A DNA stretch of 64,000 bases from Virgibacillus salexigens (GTDB taxonomy: Bacteria; Bacillota; Bacilli; Bacillales; Amphibacillaceae). How positions within the stretch are numbered: position 1 is the first letter of the stretch; each line of letters begins with the position of its first letter. Shown in pieces: positions 12,495 to 23,233 of this stretch. The DNA lies in the NCBI RefSeq assembly GCF_014905415.1, contig NZ_BNEO01000001.1, forward strand, positions 186,001 to 250,000, in the 5' to 3' direction. Both the position numbers and the translations under genes were made by a program. The notes beneath the pieces were generated by a model, which searched no databases, had not been told where the DNA came from, and saw nothing but the letters and a program-made list of their open reading frames with translations.

Positions 12495-13370
12495 TTATTT
12501 TTTCTTCTTCTTTTGCTTCGTTGTTTTCTTTCCTTTGCTGCCATTAGCTTTCATACTATTGTCTTTGTATCTTGCTTGAACTGTTTTGCGGCGATAAATA
12601 ATTAAGATAATCGCTACAACAATGATGACAATAGAAATCAATTGTGCTTGTCGAAGTGAGCCTATTAAATAAAGACTGTCCGTTCTCATTCCTTCAATAA
12701 AGAATCTTCCAACGGAATAAGCAATTGCATAACCAAGGAATAATTCACCACGAATTGGATTAAATCTCCGAATCATTAACAGAAGGACAAACACCAAAAT
12801 ATTCCAAACGGATTCATATAAAAAGGTTGGATGATACATAACACCGTCAATACACATTTGATTCATAATAAAATCAGGTAGATATTGATGAAAATTGGTA
12901 TATGTAGATTCCGCAATGGGGCCCCCATGTGCTTCTTGATTCATAAAATTTCCCCATCTACCAATTGCTTGACCGAGTATGATACTAGGTGCTGCAATAT
13001 CAGCCAATTGCCAAAACGATACATCTTTTACTTTTGCATAAATAATCGCAGTAATGACTGAGCCAATTAATGCTCCATGTATTGCTATGCCGCCTTCCCA
13101 TATTGCAAATATGTCTGTCCATGGTCCACCTACATAACGATCCCATTCAAAAATAACGTAATAAATCCGAGCAGATATTATGGCAATAGGTATAGCAAAA
13201 ACAACTAAGTCAACCATAATATCTTTCTGCATGCCTAGTTTATTCGCTTCCCTATTTGCTAAAAATAAACCTAAAAAAGCCCCGGCAGCAATGATGACTC
13301 CATACCAATAAATTGGCAAACCGCCAATTTGTAAGAACACGCGATCCAGAGCAGGTGCTGAACAACTCAT
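12495..13370 (-). CDS. lgt: Prolipoprotein diacylglyceryl transferase
   Basis: 291 residues, multi-span membrane enzyme that moves diacylglycerol from phosphatidylglycerol to the lipobox Cys of prolipoproteins. Seen: [13 protein letters not shown], the Lgt signature [14 protein letters not shown] (residues about 135-148) and [20 protein letters not shown] lies 8 bases before the ATG. The C terminus is unusually basic, ending in a lysine-rich tail ([13 protein letters not shown]), longer than in B. subtilis Lgt, probably cytoplasmic. Follows hprK by 12 bases. Confidence 0.96.
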   Translation of the reverse strand: MSCSAPALDRVFLQIGGLPIYWYGVIIAAGAFLGLFLANREANKLGMQKDIMVDLVVFAIPIAIISARIYYVIFEWDRYVGGPWTDIFAIWEGGIAIHGALIGSVITAIIYAKVKDVSFWQLADIAAPSIILGQAIGRWGNFMNQEAHGGPIAESTYTNFHQYLPDFIMNQMCIDGVMYHPTFLYESVWNILVFVLLLMIRRFNPIRGELFLGYAIAYSVGRFFIEGMRTDSLYLIGSLRQAQLISIVIIVVAIILIIYRRKTVQARYKDNSMKANGSKGKKTTKQKKKKK

Positions 13371-13382
13371 TCGATGTACCTC

Positions 13383-14318
13383 CTATACTTTATCTTCATT
13401 TTCCTGATCAATCATATTCGTTAAACGCTCGGAGAATTCTTCTGCTGCATTAACTCCCATTCGTTTTAAACGAAAATTCATCGCAGCTACTTCAATAATG
13501 ACTGCTAAGTTGCGTCCAGGTCGCACTGGAATTGTAGCTTTTGGTAATTCTACATCCATAATCTTCATTTTATCTTCATCAAGGCCCAACCGATCATATT
13601 GTTTCTTTTGATCCCAGATCTCTAAGTTAATAATTAAGGAGATTTTTTTATTACTACGTACGGAACCCGCTCCAAAAAGTGTCATCACATTAATAATTCC
13701 AAGACCTCTTATTTCTAATAAATGTTCAATTAATGGAGGAGGATTACCAATTAGGCTGTCGTAGTCCTCCTGTCTGATTTCGACACTATCATCTGCTACT
13801 AGACGATGACCTCTTTTCACTAATTCAAGCGCAGTTTCACTCTTACCAACACCACTTTGTCCCATTATGAGTACACCGACCCCGTAAATATCCACAAGTA
13901 CACCATGAATCGCAGTAAAAGGAGCAAATTTTGCTTCTAGATAGTTCGTCAAACGACTAATCACTCGTGTTGTTTTTCTTGGTGAATGAAGAATCGGCAC
14001 ACCAGATTCATTTGCTGCATCTATCATTACTTGGGGAATTTCCATATTTCGTGTAACGACAATACCTGGCGTAATATCCGTACATAAGTGATCGACTCGG
14101 TCCAGCATTTCTCTCTCGGTCAAATCTAAGAAATAAGCCATTTCCGTTCGACCAATGAGTTGCAGACGTTCTTTCGGATAATACTTAAAATACCCTGTCA
14201 TTTCAATACCAGGTCTTGATATATCACTTGTCGTAATCTCTCTATGTAATCCATCTTCACCAGCTACAAGTGTTAGATTAAAATTATCTAATAAATCCTT
14301 GGTGCGTACGGTTGACAT
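13383..14318 (-). CDS. hprK: HPr kinase/phosphorylase
   Basis: 311 residues, normal length. Walker A GQSGVGKS near residues 153-160 and the family signature [10 protein letters not shown] near 202-211, followed by K-rich helices of the C-terminal domain. Phosphorylates HPr at Ser46 on ATP or PPi and reverses this with Pi, driving CcpA-dependent carbon catabolite repression. First gene of hprK-lgt-yvoD-ppaX-yvoF, with its own promoter at 14358-14386. Confidence 0.97.
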   Translation of the reverse strand: MSTVRTKDLLDNFNLTLVAGEDGLHREITTSDISRPGIEMTGYFKYYPKERLQLIGRTEMAYFLDLTEREMLDRVDHLCTDITPGIVVTRNMEIPQVMIDAANESGVPILHSPRKTTRVISRLTNYLEAKFAPFTAIHGVLVDIYGVGVLIMGQSGVGKSETALELVKRGHRLVADDSVEIRQEDYDSLIGNPPPLIEHLLEIRGLGIINVMTLFGAGSVRSNKKISLIINLEIWDQKKQYDRLGLDEDKMKIMDVELPKATIPVRPGRNLAVIIEVAAMNFRLKRMGVNAAEEFSERLTNMIDQENEDKV

Positions 14319-14357
14319 TTGTTTATCCTCCTTGTAGTAAGCATAACCATACTACCT

Positions 14358-14386
14358 TTTATAAAAACCAGCCTTATTAAGGTGAA
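14358..14386 (-). promoter_or_regulatory. SigA promoter of hprK operon
   Basis: Minus strand TTCACC (14381-14386), 17-base spacer, TATAAA (14358-14363), about 40 bases before the hprK ATG. A 6-base inverted repeat (tgacat, 4 bases, atgtca) lies 11 bases upstream of the -35 at 14398-14413 and could be an operator. Confidence 0.55.
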
Positions 14387-14397
14387 TTTTCTGATTG

Positions 14398-14413
14398 TGA
14401 CATCGATATGTCA
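14398..14413. repeat. Inverted repeat upstream of hprK promoter
   Basis: tgacat-cgat-atgtca, a dyad with 6-base arms about -50 to -65 from the predicted hprK start point. Arms are perfect. Could bind a regulator; no match to a known operator was recognised. Confidence 0.35.
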
Positions 14414-14447
14414 TTGAAATGCTACCTGCTTTGTACATACGGTTATG

Positions 14448-14477
14448 AACTTGTCCTAAAAGGGGACAAGTTTTCTT
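14448..14477. other. Hairpin in yvlD-hprK gap, U-run on plus strand only
   Basis: Nine-base perfect stem aacttgtcc (14448-14456) with ggacaagtt (14464-14472), followed on the plus strand by ttttctt. No plus-strand gene is upstream, so as a terminator it would act only on antisense transcription. On the minus strand it lies upstream of the hprK promoter. Confidence 0.45.
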
Positions 14478-14496
14478 CATTGTAGCATATCCCAAT

Positions 14497-14524
14497 AAAA
14501 AATCGTAGGCAAATTGCCCACGAT
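14497..14524 (-). terminator. Terminator after yvlD
   Basis: Nine-base stem atcgtaggc (14502-14510) with gcccacgat (14516-14524), one G-U pair, 5-base loop, U-run from A-run 14497-14501. It begins immediately after the yvlD stop and separates yvlCD from hprK. Confidence 0.8.
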
Positions 14525-14525
14525 C

Positions 14526-14879
14526 TTACCTCACGGAATCTCTCACCAAACGATTTAAAAGTAAGTTTATCACCGAAATAATAATAGCAGCGATAATGGC
14601 CGTCCCAAATCCATCTATTACGAATGAATGATCCATTAGCGCTTGTGTGATCATTAATGTAACCGCGTTTATAATAAAAAGAAATAAACCTAGTGATATA
14701 ACAGTAATTGGTAGGGTTAATATAACCAAAATTGGCTTAACAATAATATTTAAAATAGCTAAAATGAAACTCGCTAACAATGCAGTCACAAATTCATCCA
14801 TGTGGAAGGATTCGAATAATTGCGCAACCGCAATAAGCGCAACTGCATTTAAAAGAATGGAGACTAGCCATTGTAACAT
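14526..14879 (-). CDS. yvlD: YvlD, phage-holin-family-4 membrane protein
   Basis: 117 residues, four predicted spans; matches the YvlD/'4 TMS phage holin superfamily IV' family (VALIAVAQLFESFHMD, NIIVKPILVILTLPITVISLGLF). The family name is historical; YvlD is not a lysis protein but part of the envelope-stress yvlABCD region of B. subtilis. It follows yvlC by 2 bases. yvlA and yvlB are not present here. Confidence 0.86.
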   Translation of the reverse strand: MLQWLVSILLNAVALIAVAQLFESFHMDEFVTALLASFILAILNIIVKPILVILTLPITVISLGLFLFIINAVTLMITQALMDHSFVIDGFGTAIIAAIIISVINLLLNRLVRDSVR

Positions 14880-14881
14880 CG

Positions 14882-15076
14882 TTAGTGAATCTCTCTTTCA
14901 TTTGGAATAATAAAAATAGCCACTAAGTAAACCAAAGCAAAGGTAAATGCACTCATAAATAATAGAACAACGAATACAAGCCTTAATATGGTCGCATCGA
15001 TATTAAAATACTCAGCTAATCCCCCAAGTACCCCAGCTATCATCCGCTGCGTGTTGGAACGATATAATTTTTTCAT
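14882..15076 (-). CDS. yvlC: PspC-domain protein YvlC
   Basis: 64 residues from ATG 15076 (MKKLYRSNTQRMIAGVLGG), with AAGGAGG upstream; a longer frame lacks a site. PspC domain: basic start, IAGVLGGLAEYFNIDATILRL, then one hydrophobic helix (LVFVVLLFMSAFTFALVYLV). Probably an inner-membrane stress protein acting with YvlD. Confidence 0.88.
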   Translation of the reverse strand: MKKLYRSNTQRMIAGVLGGLAEYFNIDATILRLVFVVLLFMSAFTFALVYLVAIFIIPNEREIH

Positions 15077-15190
15077 ACAATATCCTCCTTTAATCATTAT
15101 GAATAGTAACCTTTTCTTGTTATCTTTAAACATTATACGAATTAAAGGGGCAAAAGGTTTTCGTTTTCTTCTTCACTTTTATTCATACGG

Positions 15191-15868
15191 TTAGTTATCA
15201 AAGTTCCACGTATAAAACGTTTCTGTTCCAAATTGTTCTTTCGCTTGTTGTAGAACGTCATTACCAAGTTTTTTATAGTCTTTTAATTGACCAATAATCC
15301 CACCAGCTTGGGAATCATGACATAATATGGCTTCCATTTTCTTCTCAAATAGATCAAGCACATCATTTACGACATCCGGCTCACCAAGATCATCTTTAAA
15401 TCCACGTGCAAATGCTTGCGTCCAGACAACCGGACGTTTTTCTACTTCCATTAATTCAACTGCTTTGATAGCTGCTGCACCTAATGCATTGTGATCTGGA
15501 TGTACAGCATATCCCGGATAATGTGTAATTACCAGACTCGGTTCAATCTCATCTAATATTCCTTTTAAATGTTTAGCAATCTCCATGCGATCTTCAAATT
15601 CAATGGTTTTATCACGGTATCCAAGCATTTGTAACTTCATATCAAGCACCTGGCAAGCATTTTGTAATTCTTGTTTTCGAATTAACGGTAATGTTTCACG
15701 ATTTGCAAATGGGGGCGTTCCCATATTTCGTCCCATTTCTCCCAATGTTCCACATAAGTATGTTACCGGTATGCCTTGACTACGAAAGTTTGCGATTGAA
15801 CCCGCTGATCCAAAAGACTCGTCATCTGGATGCGGTAAAATAACAACAACATGTTTCTCCACGCTCAT
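15191..15868 (-). CDS. bshB2: BshB2, bacillithiol biosynthesis deacetylase
   Basis: About 225 residues, LmbE/PIG-L fold. Zinc site PHPDDESFG near the N terminus and AVHPDHNALG in the middle. Removes the acetyl group from GlcNAc-malate in bacillithiol synthesis; B. subtilis YojG is the close relative. ATG 15868 chosen over the preceding GTG since AAGGAGAG lies 7 bases upstream of it. It forms a pair with yojF, as in B. subtilis. Confidence 0.9.
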   Translation of the reverse strand: MSVEKHVVVILPHPDDESFGSAGSIANFRSQGIPVTYLCGTLGEMGRNMGTPPFANRETLPLIRKQELQNACQVLDMKLQMLGYRDKTIEFEDRMEIAKHLKGILDEIEPSLVITHYPGYAVHPDHNALGAAAIKAVELMEVEKRPVVWTQAFARGFKDDLGEPDVVNDVLDLFEKKMEAILCHDSQAGGIIGQLKDYKKLGNDVLQQAKEQFGTETFYTWNFDN

Positions 15869-15892
15869 CACCTATCTCTCCTTCTCATTTTC

Positions 15893-16246
15893 TTAATAAT
15901 CAAATGGGGTTTCACTAATTTGTAGTGCAACCATTAACTTGCCATCACGATCATGGCCAGCAAGTAATAATTTTGACTCCTCATGAATCACCCAATCCGT
16001 TAGTCCCTCGGCATAAATCCAGCCATTATCTGTTTTTAAGCCAACACGATGTGCGTTACCATCACCGACAATTTTCGCTTGTTGAAAGGTAATTTGTACA
16101 TTTCTAACGTAGGCCCCAACATTATAGGCTTTGTCATCAAAGTGACTTGCGTAAGCTCCGTTCGTCGTTTCAACATGTATATAGACTTGCTTATTTGTAA
16201 ACGCATCTAACCAGTTTTGTACGTTTTCCATTTCGATTGGTTTCAT
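15893..16246 (-). CDS. yojF: YojF family DUF1806 protein
   Basis: About 117 residues from ATG 16246 (MKPIEMENVQNWLDAF), with GGGAGG upstream; the longer frame to 16333 has no site and B. subtilis YojF is of the short length. Contains QVYIHVETTNGAYAS. Beta-rich small protein of unknown function, always next to bshB2, so a role connected with bacillithiol is inferred. Confidence 0.86.
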   Translation of the reverse strand: MKPIEMENVQNWLDAFTNKQVYIHVETTNGAYASHFDDKAYNVGAYVRNVQITFQQAKIVGDGNAHRVGLKTDNGWIYAEGLTDWVIHEESKLLLAGHDRDGKLMVALQISETPFDY

Positions 16247-16277
16247 TTCATGTCCTCCCAATTTACACTCTTCTTTT

Positions 16278-16306
16278 AGCTTATCGAAAGAACTGAAAAC
16301 CGTCAA
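16278..16306 (-). promoter_or_regulatory. Candidate promoter of yojF-bshB2
   Basis: Minus strand TTGACG (16301-16306), 17-base spacer, TAAGCT (16278-16283). The -35 is good, the -10 poor (3 of 6). It lies between the uvrA terminator and yojF. Confidence 0.4.
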
Positions 16307-16363
16307 AAGATTGAACCATGATGACATTAACATGGGTTTGAACCTTCAACCTGTTTCACACTA

Positions 16364-16403
16364 TAAAAAATAAGTGTAGAAAAACAAATAAGTTTTTCTA
16401 CAC
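16364..16403 (-). terminator. Terminator after uvrA
   Basis: Twelve-base perfect stem gtgtagaaaaac (16374-16385) with gtttttctacac (16392-16403), 6-base loop, U-rich tail in the minus transcript (16364-16371). It starts 10 bases beyond the uvrA stop. Confidence 0.8.
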
Positions 16404-16413
16404 GCTGTTTCTT

Positions 16414-19290
16414 TTATTTAGAGGCTACTTTTTCTTTGGACTCCATCGTTTCTTTCATCCGCTGTTGGTCACGCTCTAATACCGGCTTTAAATAGTTACC
16501 GGTATAGGATGCTTCTTCTTTTGAAATTTGTTCAGGAGTGCCAGAGGCAATGATTTGTCCACCGCGGGCCCCTCCCTCAGGTCCTAGATCAATTAAATGA
16601 TCGGCTGTTTTTATAACATCTAAATTATGCTCAATGATTAATACACTATCTCCATTGTCAACCAGTCGATGTAATACCCTGAGTAATCGATCAATATCAT
16701 CTGCATGTAAACCAGTCGTTGGCTCGTCTAAAATATAAAATGACTTCCCGTTCGACCTGCGATGCAGCTCGCTAGCTAATTTCACTCGTTGCGCTTCCCC
16801 ACCTGATAACGTAGTGGCAGGTTGACCAAGTTTAACATAACCTAATCCTACATCGTAGATTGTCTGCAGTTTACGTTTAATTTTAGGGATATTTGCAAAG
16901 AATTCTAGCGCTTCTTCCACTGTTAACTCTAATACTTCTGAAATGTTTTTTCCCTTATATTTTACTTCCAATGTTTCTCGATTATAACGACTGCCATGGC
17001 ATACCTCACAAGGTACATATACATCAGGAAGGAAATGCATCCCAATCTTTATAATGCCATCTCCACGACAAGCTTCACAACGGCCGCCTTTCACATTAAA
17101 ACTGAAACGTCCTTTTTTGTAACCACGAACCTTTGCTTCATTTGTTTGAGCAAATACATCTCGAATATCATCAAATACGCCTGTATATGTTGCTGGATTA
17201 GATCTTGGAGTTCTTCCAATTGGCGATTGATCAATATCAATGACTTTATCAATATTCTCTATCCCTTTGATTTTCTTATGTTTTCCAGGCTTAACCTTCG
17301 CACGATGCAATTCTTTGGCTAATGACTTGTATAATACTTCATTGACGAGTGTACTTTTTCCAGACCCAGATACGCCTGTTACAACAGTCATTAAGCCGAT
17401 CGGAAATTTCGCTGTAACTTTCTGCAAATTATTTTCCTCTGCTCCGACTACTTCAATCGCACGCTTATCTTTTTTTCGGCGCTTGGTAGGTAAAGGAATA
17501 AATTTCTCACCAGCTAAATACTGACCAGTTAAGGATTGCTTCTGTTTCATTACGTTTTCTGGTGTGCCGCTAGCAACAATCTCTCCACCATGCTCACCAG
17601 CACCTGGCCCAATATCTATTAGCCAATCGGCTGCTAGCATCGTATCCTCGTCATGTTCTACCACGATCAACGTATTATCTAAATCACGCATTCGCTTCAA
17701 TGATGCAATTAATCGATCATTATCACGCTGATGTAAACCAATCGAGGGTTCATCTAACACATACAAGACTCCTGTTAATGCAGAACCTATTTGAGTCGCT
17801 AACCGTATACGCTGTGCTTCACCACCCGATAAAGTTCCTGATGCACGTGACAATGTTAAATAATCCAATCCTACATTATTCAAGAAATCCAAGCGATTAT
17901 CGATTTCCTTTAAAATCATTTTAGCTATTTTAGCTTCCTTCTCAGAAAAGTCTACCGTATTAAAAAACTGTTTTGCTTCTACAATCGAATTATCTGTTAC
18001 TTGACTAATATGCTTTCCATTGATAAGTACAGCTAGTGCACCTTCTTTTAAACGGTGTCCTTTACATGTCGGACAATTTTTTTGTGACATATATTTTTCT
18101 AGTGTTTCACGAATGAAATCAGAAGAGGTCTCTCGGTATCTCCGTTCGACATTATTGATAACTCCTTCAAATACAACATGACTATCACGAACACTACCAA
18201 AATCATTCACATAATGAAAATGTATTTTTTCCTTTCCACTTCCATATAAGATTTTTTCCATTTTCTCTTTCGGTATATCCTTCACAGCCTTATTCATATC
18301 AATATCATAATGTTCACAAACACTCTTCAAAAGCTGTGGATAATATTGGGAGCTAATTGGCTCCCATGGAGCAATAGCATGTTCTGTTAATGATTTCGTC
18401 CAATCGGGAATAATTAAATCTAAATCTACTTCTAAATTGGTACCTAATCCATCACAAGTCGGACATGCACCGAATGGGCTGTTAAACGAAAACAACCGCG
18501 GCTCCAATTCTCCAATTGAAAAACCACAAATAGGACATGCATGGTTCTCACTAAAGGTTATTTCTTCATCTCCTATGATATCAACAATGATATTCCCTTC
18601 TCCTAAAGACAAGGCTGTTTCAATGGAGTCACTGAGGCGGCCTGCTATCCCCTCTTTTACAACAATTCGATCGATGACTACTTCAATGGAATGTTTTTTA
18701 TTCTTTTCTAATCTTATATCTTCCGTAACTTCACGCATTTCCTTATCAACACGAATCCGAACATACCCTTCTTGCTTCAATCTTTCGAATACCTTTACAT
18801 GTTCTCCCTTTCTCCCTGAAACAACTGGAGCAAGGATTTGCATTTTTGTCCGTTCCGGGTATTCCATAATTCGATCAACCATTTGCTGAACCGTCTGTGA
18901 AGATATTTCAATGCCATGTTTAGGACAAGTCGGATGCCCGACCCTTGCGTAAAGCAAGCGCAAATAATCATATATTTCCGTAACGGTCCCTACAGTTGAT
19001 CTAGGGTTTTTACTAGTTGTTTTTTGGTCAATTGAAATTGCAGGTGACAACCCGTCAATGGCATCAACATCTGGCTTATCCATTTGGCCAAGGAATTGTC
19101 TTGCATACGCAGAAAGAGATTCTACATATCTCCGTTGTCCCTCTGCATAGATCGTATCAAATGCTAACGAAGATTTCCCTGAACCGGAAAGACCTGTGAG
19201 TACAACTAATTTATTTTTAGGAATTGTAACATCGACATTCTTTAAATTATGAGCCCTGGCACCTTGAATATTAATTGATTTACTAGGCAT
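16414..19290 (-). CDS. uvrA: UvrABC excinuclease subunit A
   Basis: 958 residues, full length. Two ABC modules: Walker [10 protein letters not shown] near residue 33 and GVSGSGKST near 645; signatures LSGGEAQR in each half. Zinc Cys pairs CPICGF and CEACRGDG...CEVCHG. DNA damage sensing with UvrB in nucleotide excision repair. Follows uvrB by 4 bases in one operon under a LexA box. Confidence 0.98.
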   Translation of the reverse strand: MPSKSINIQGARAHNLKNVDVTIPKNKLVVLTGLSGSGKSSLAFDTIYAEGQRRYVESLSAYARQFLGQMDKPDVDAIDGLSPAISIDQKTTSKNPRSTVGTVTEIYDYLRLLYARVGHPTCPKHGIEISSQTVQQMVDRIMEYPERTKMQILAPVVSGRKGEHVKVFERLKQEGYVRIRVDKEMREVTEDIRLEKNKKHSIEVVIDRIVVKEGIAGRLSDSIETALSLGEGNIIVDIIGDEEITFSENHACPICGFSIGELEPRLFSFNSPFGACPTCDGLGTNLEVDLDLIIPDWTKSLTEHAIAPWEPISSQYYPQLLKSVCEHYDIDMNKAVKDIPKEKMEKILYGSGKEKIHFHYVNDFGSVRDSHVVFEGVINNVERRYRETSSDFIRETLEKYMSQKNCPTCKGHRLKEGALAVLINGKHISQVTDNSIVEAKQFFNTVDFSEKEAKIAKMILKEIDNRLDFLNNVGLDYLTLSRASGTLSGGEAQRIRLATQIGSALTGVLYVLDEPSIGLHQRDNDRLIASLKRMRDLDNTLIVVEHDEDTMLAADWLIDIGPGAGEHGGEIVASGTPENVMKQKQSLTGQYLAGEKFIPLPTKRRKKDKRAIEVVGAEENNLQKVTAKFPIGLMTVVTGVSGSGKSTLVNEVLYKSLAKELHRAKVKPGKHKKIKGIENIDKVIDIDQSPIGRTPRSNPATYTGVFDDIRDVFAQTNEAKVRGYKKGRFSFNVKGGRCEACRGDGIIKIGMHFLPDVYVPCEVCHGSRYNRETLEVKYKGKNISEVLELTVEEALEFFANIPKIKRKLQTIYDVGLGYVKLGQPATTLSGGEAQRVKLASELHRRSNGKSFYILDEPTTGLHADDIDRLLRVLHRLVDNGDSVLIIEHNLDVIKTADHLIDLGPEGGARGGQIIASGTPEQISKEEASYTGNYLKPVLERDQQRMKETMESKEKVASK

Positions 19291-19294
19291 TTCA

Positions 19295-21280
19295 TCACCT
19301 TCCTGCTTTTAGTTCAAGTAGAATATCACGAAGCTCTGCAGCCTTTTCGAAATCTAGAGCTTTTGCAGCGTCTTTCATTTCTTTTTCCATTTGTTCGATT
19401 ACCTTATCTTTATCTTCAGATGCTAACTTACTAATACTTTTGGTTTTTCCATCATCATAGTCTGCCTGCTCTTCTGCAGCAACGGTTGCTTTTATAACAT
19501 CACGAACATCTTTTTTAATCGTCATTGGTGTAATATCATGCGCTTCATTATAGGCCATTTGTTTCTGACGACGGCGGTTGGTTTCTTCTATTGCTATTTG
19601 CATCGAGTTCGTTATTTTATCAGCATACATAATAACCATCCCATTTTCATTACGAGCTGCGCGTCCCATCGTTTGAATAAGAGAGCGCTCAGAACGTAAA
19701 AATCCTTCCTTGTCTGCATCTAAGATAGTTACAAGTGATACTTCCGGAATATCCAGGCCTTCCCTAAGTAAATTAATCCCAACAAGAACATCGTATTTAC
19801 CAACCCTTAGATCTCGAATTACTTCTATTCGCTCTAATGTTTTTATTTCAGAATGTAGATAAGCAACTTTAATGCCGATCTCTTTCAAATAATCCGTAAG
19901 GTCCTCTGACATTTTTTTCGTTAACGTCGTCACAAGAACACGTTCATTTCGTTTGGTACGGTTATTAATTTCTCCGATTAAATCATCAATTTGTCCTTCT
20001 ATTGGACGCACATCTACAACTGGATCTAATAATCCAGTTGGTCTGATAATTTGTTCTGTCATCTCTGGTGAATGCTCTTCTTCATATGGACCAGGCGTAG
20101 CAGATACATAGACAAGCTGATTGGTAGCTTTCTCAAATTCTTCAAATTTCAATGGCCGATTGTCCAATGCAGAAGGGAGTCTAAATCCGTGATCTACTAA
20201 AACTTGTTTTCTTGCTTGGTCACCATTATACATTCCACGAATTTGCGGTAAGGTAACATGTGATTCATCAACAACCACTAAATAATCTTCAGGGAAGAAA
20301 TCAAGTAAGGTATAAGGTGTTGCTCCGCTTTCACGAAGCGTCAAATGGCGTGAATAATTCTCAATCCCTGAACAAAAACCCATTTCATTCATCATTTCCA
20401 GATCATAATGTGTACGTTGTTCCAACCGCTGCGCTTCCAATAATTTATCTTGTTCTCGTAATTCCTTTAACCGTTCCTCTAATTCCTGCTCGATATTTTT
20501 AATGGCTACTTTCATCTTTTCTTCTCTTGTAACGAAGTGAGAAGCAGGGAAGATTGCAATATGTTCCCGATCGCCAATAATTTCCCCAGTCAAGGCATCG
20601 ACTTCACGAATTCTGTCAATTTCATCTCCAAAGAATTCGATACGAATACAATGCTCTTCCTTTGAGGCAGGGATTACTTCAACAGAATCGCCACGTACCC
20701 GAAACGTACCACGTTGGAAGTTAATGTCATTTCGCGCATATTGAATATCAACAAGTTCACGCAAAAGTTGATCTCTATCTTTTTCCATGCCTGTACGTAT
20801 GGATAGAACCTGACTCTTATATTCTTCTGGAGAACCTAACCCGTATATACAAGATACACTCGCAACAATTAATACATCATTCCGTTCAAAAAGCGCTGAG
20901 GTTGCGGAGTGTCGTAATTTATCTATCTCATCATTAATACTTGCGTCTTTTTCTATAAATGTGTCTGTAGAAGGGACATAAGCCTCTGGCTGATAATAAT
21001 CATAATAGCTGACAAAGTATTCGACAGCATTATTAGGAAAGAATTCTTTAAATTCACTATATAGTTGCCCAGCTAATGTTTTATTGTGGGCAATCACTAA
21101 AGTTGGTCGATTTATTTCTTTAACAACATTAGACATTGTAAATGTTTTTCCAGTGCCTGTTGCTCCCAATAATGTTTGATGACGCTGACCAGCCTTTACT
21201 TTCTCGACTATCTCTTTAATTGCATTTGGCTGATCGCCACGTGGTTCATAATTTGCCACCAGTTCAAACTTATTTTCCAC
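19295..21280 (-). CDS. uvrB: UvrABC excinuclease subunit B
   Basis: 661 residues, full length. Walker [11 protein letters not shown] near 40, beta-hairpin region [12 protein letters not shown], helicase motifs DESH and QTMGRAARN, and C-terminal UVR motif for UvrC contact. GTG start, 8 bases after GGAGG. First gene of uvrBA; a LexA box lies about 70 bases upstream. Confidence 0.98.
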   Translation of the reverse strand: MENKFELVANYEPRGDQPNAIKEIVEKVKAGQRHQTLLGATGTGKTFTMSNVVKEINRPTLVIAHNKTLAGQLYSEFKEFFPNNAVEYFVSYYDYYQPEAYVPSTDTFIEKDASINDEIDKLRHSATSALFERNDVLIVASVSCIYGLGSPEEYKSQVLSIRTGMEKDRDQLLRELVDIQYARNDINFQRGTFRVRGDSVEVIPASKEEHCIRIEFFGDEIDRIREVDALTGEIIGDREHIAIFPASHFVTREEKMKVAIKNIEQELEERLKELREQDKLLEAQRLEQRTHYDLEMMNEMGFCSGIENYSRHLTLRESGATPYTLLDFFPEDYLVVVDESHVTLPQIRGMYNGDQARKQVLVDHGFRLPSALDNRPLKFEEFEKATNQLVYVSATPGPYEEEHSPEMTEQIIRPTGLLDPVVDVRPIEGQIDDLIGEINNRTKRNERVLVTTLTKKMSEDLTDYLKEIGIKVAYLHSEIKTLERIEVIRDLRVGKYDVLVGINLLREGLDIPEVSLVTILDADKEGFLRSERSLIQTMGRAARNENGMVIMYADKITNSMQIAIEETNRRRQKQMAYNEAHDITPMTIKKDVRDVIKATVAAEEQADYDDGKTKSISKLASEDKDKVIEQMEKEMKDAAKALDFEKAAELRDILLELKAGR

Positions 21281-21348
21281 TAGAAACTCCTCCGATCCTA
21301 ATAACTACAGCTATAATATCACACTTTCCATACATTTTAACACAAAAA

Positions 21349-21362
21349 CGAACAGATATTCG
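21349..21362. promoter_or_regulatory. LexA (SOS) box of uvrBA
   Basis: The 14 bases read CGAATATCTGTTCG on the minus strand, matching the Firmicute LexA site CGAAC-N4-GTTCG with one change in the left arm. Located where the uvrB promoter is expected. Confidence 0.85.
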
Positions 21363-21430
21363 ATTATTTTGCTTTTCCTTCTTCTTCTAGCATTCCCTTA
21401 ACACGAAATCAGGAACCATTCTATTCTAAT

Positions 21431-21462
21431 AAAAAATCATTAGCATAGGATTGCCAATGATT
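21431..21462 (-). terminator. Terminator after glycosyltransferase gene
   Basis: Stem aatcattagc (21435-21444) with gccaatgatt (21453-21462), U-run in the minus transcript (A-run 21431-21436). It starts at the stop of the gene at 21463. Confidence 0.75.
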
Positions 21463-22566
21463 TTAACTGTTCATGATTCGTTGTATTAGTTCTCCAATTG
21501 TTTGGTTTATTCGTTCTTCATCGTACCTTTTTAATTGATTCATAAAATAGCTATCATTACCTTCCATAAAATAACGATTTATTTGTGTTTCAAGTGCTTC
21601 TTCACCTAATTGATGTATTAAACCTAATTGAGATAATTCCTGCACATTTATTTTTTCTTGGCCAGGTAATGCATTGTAAATAAAGATCGGCTTCTTTTTT
21701 ATTAAACATTCGCTAATTGTTACCCCGCCGGGTTTCGTGATGACAGCGTCTACCTTTTGATAAAGCTCATTCATTTCTTGCTTTGATTCGATATATGGAA
21801 TAGGAGTGATCATCGGTAGTTGCTTTTGTAATAAATGTTGATATAATTGGCGATTCTGCCCACACAAAATATATAGATGCCATTGTGTAGGCAAATTACC
21901 AGAAGATAATAACTCATTCATTCTCCCCGTTCCAAGGCTGCCTCCTGTAACAAGGAGGGATTGACGAAATGCTGTCTGTACTCTGCTTTGACGGAAGACG
22001 GGATGAACTGGTATACCAGTTACAAAAATAGCATCTTCTCTAACTCCTAAACGAATCAAGAAATCCCTTACGGATACGGAGGGAACAAAATGAAAATCAA
22101 TTCCATTAATCCCCCATAATCGATTAATAAAAAAATCAGTGTACACATTCACCGTAATGGCTGACAACTTTTTCTTTTGTTTTAATACACTAGCCATATT
22201 AGAGGGTAAAGCATGGGTAAAAAATAAAATTTCAGGATTTGTATCCTTTATTAGTTTATCTAAGAATGGTCGAAATAAGAGTTCGTAATGAAAATGACGG
22301 GTACGCTTTGTTGCCTTTTTAAATGCTAGTTGTTGATATAATCGATCATAAGAATCAGGAAAGTACTTTATCCAATTTGTATAAATGGAGGAAACAACTG
22401 CCTCTAGATTTCCATAGCTATAGGCTAATAAATCCAATTTAATCGATCTTTTTTGAGGATAAACCTGGTTATATTCTGTCATGAGCGTATCAGCTACATG
22501 ATGATGTCCACTTGGAATTTGCAAAAAGGGAAGAAATAACGCTTCTGTATCTGATAATCGATTCAT
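21463..22566 (-). CDS. MGDG-synthase/MurG-like glycosyltransferase (GT28 type)
   Basis: About 367 residues from ATG 22566 (MNRLSDTEALFLPFLQIPSG), with GGAG upstream; the longer frame starts at a GTG inside that site. N-terminal motif PSGHHHVADTL recalls the diacylglycerol glucosyltransferase family; C-terminal part has VTGGSLGTGRMNEL and ITKPGGVTISECLIKKKPIFIY, the nucleotide-sugar donor loop of GT28 enzymes. Likely a cytoplasmic enzyme that adds a sugar to a lipid; the acceptor is unknown. It resembles B. subtilis YkoN more than the housekeeping UgtP by context (next to a YkoP-like gene), but this needs a search. Last gene of a three-gene set at 21463-24703. Confidence 0.75.
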   Translation of the reverse strand: MNRLSDTEALFLPFLQIPSGHHHVADTLMTEYNQVYPQKRSIKLDLLAYSYGNLEAVVSSIYTNWIKYFPDSYDRLYQQLAFKKATKRTRHFHYELLFRPFLDKLIKDTNPEILFFTHALPSNMASVLKQKKKLSAITVNVYTDFFINRLWGINGIDFHFVPSVSVRDFLIRLGVREDAIFVTGIPVHPVFRQSRVQTAFRQSLLVTGGSLGTGRMNELLSSGNLPTQWHLYILCGQNRQLYQHLLQKQLPMITPIPYIESKQEMNELYQKVDAVITKPGGVTISECLIKKKPIFIYNALPGQEKINVQELSQLGLIHQLGEEALETQINRYFMEGNDSYFMNQLKRYDEERINQTIGELIQRIMNS

Positions 22567-22590
22567 AATAAACTCCACCCAATAGACAAA

Positions 22591-23142
22591 TTACTTCGTA
22601 TTTGTCCCGTATTTGTTCAATAATTTATTTTTTGACATAAATAGATAAACAGGTTCTATACCTTTGTTGGAAGCTAATAGGTTTATTGGTAATAAGGTTG
22701 CTTTTTTATACATCCGATAATAACGATTGCATAGAGCTGATTTTTCAAATCCAAGTCTTTCTGCTCCCCGACATAAACTTGTTATCCCAATGATTCCTTT
22801 TATTTGTCTGCTGCTTGGATGGCTTTGTAAAAACATGGCTAAATTTGGCATCGCTTGTTTTATGCTATGATAAATGAAAACAGCTCGTTTCATTTCGTTT
22901 GGAATGGTGCTCAATTCCTTAATCAATTTTACATTATGAAGATGGATTTTTACTAACACATCATTTTTTTCGATGATGGTACCGTCTGATAGTACAATTC
23001 TCGCTCCTTTATACTTTGTAAGGCGTACACGTAGAAGGGTTTTTTGCTGATTCGTATCCGCAACATACCTTAAACGTGTACATGCAAAATAAATTGGATC
23101 AACACTTCCCCAGAACCCTAATAAATACTCTCTCATTGGCAT
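22591..23142 (-). CDS. YkoP-like protein of unknown function
   Basis: About 183 residues from ATG 23142 (MPMREYLLGFWGSVDP), with two GGAG copies upstream. Segments RLTKYKGARIVLSDGTIIEK and DVLVKIHLHNVKL recall the YkoP domain found alone or fused to polysaccharide deacetylases in Bacillaceae. Basic, without a signal peptide. No catalytic motif seen. Between the phosphodiesterase-like and glycosyltransferase genes, so a shared envelope task is inferred. Confidence 0.6.
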   Translation of the reverse strand: MPMREYLLGFWGSVDPIYFACTRLRYVADTNQQKTLLRVRLTKYKGARIVLSDGTIIEKNDVLVKIHLHNVKLIKELSTIPNEMKRAVFIYHSIKQAMPNLAMFLQSHPSSRQIKGIIGITSLCRGAERLGFEKSALCNRYYRMYKKATLLPINLLASNKGIEPVYLFMSKNKLLNKYGTNTK

Positions 23143-23233
23143 TTTACTCCACTCCAAAATATCACTTTTTATTATTTTGGATGAATTTATTAATAATATA
23201 AAAGGAAGTTTTTGGCTTCCTAATGGTCCACAC

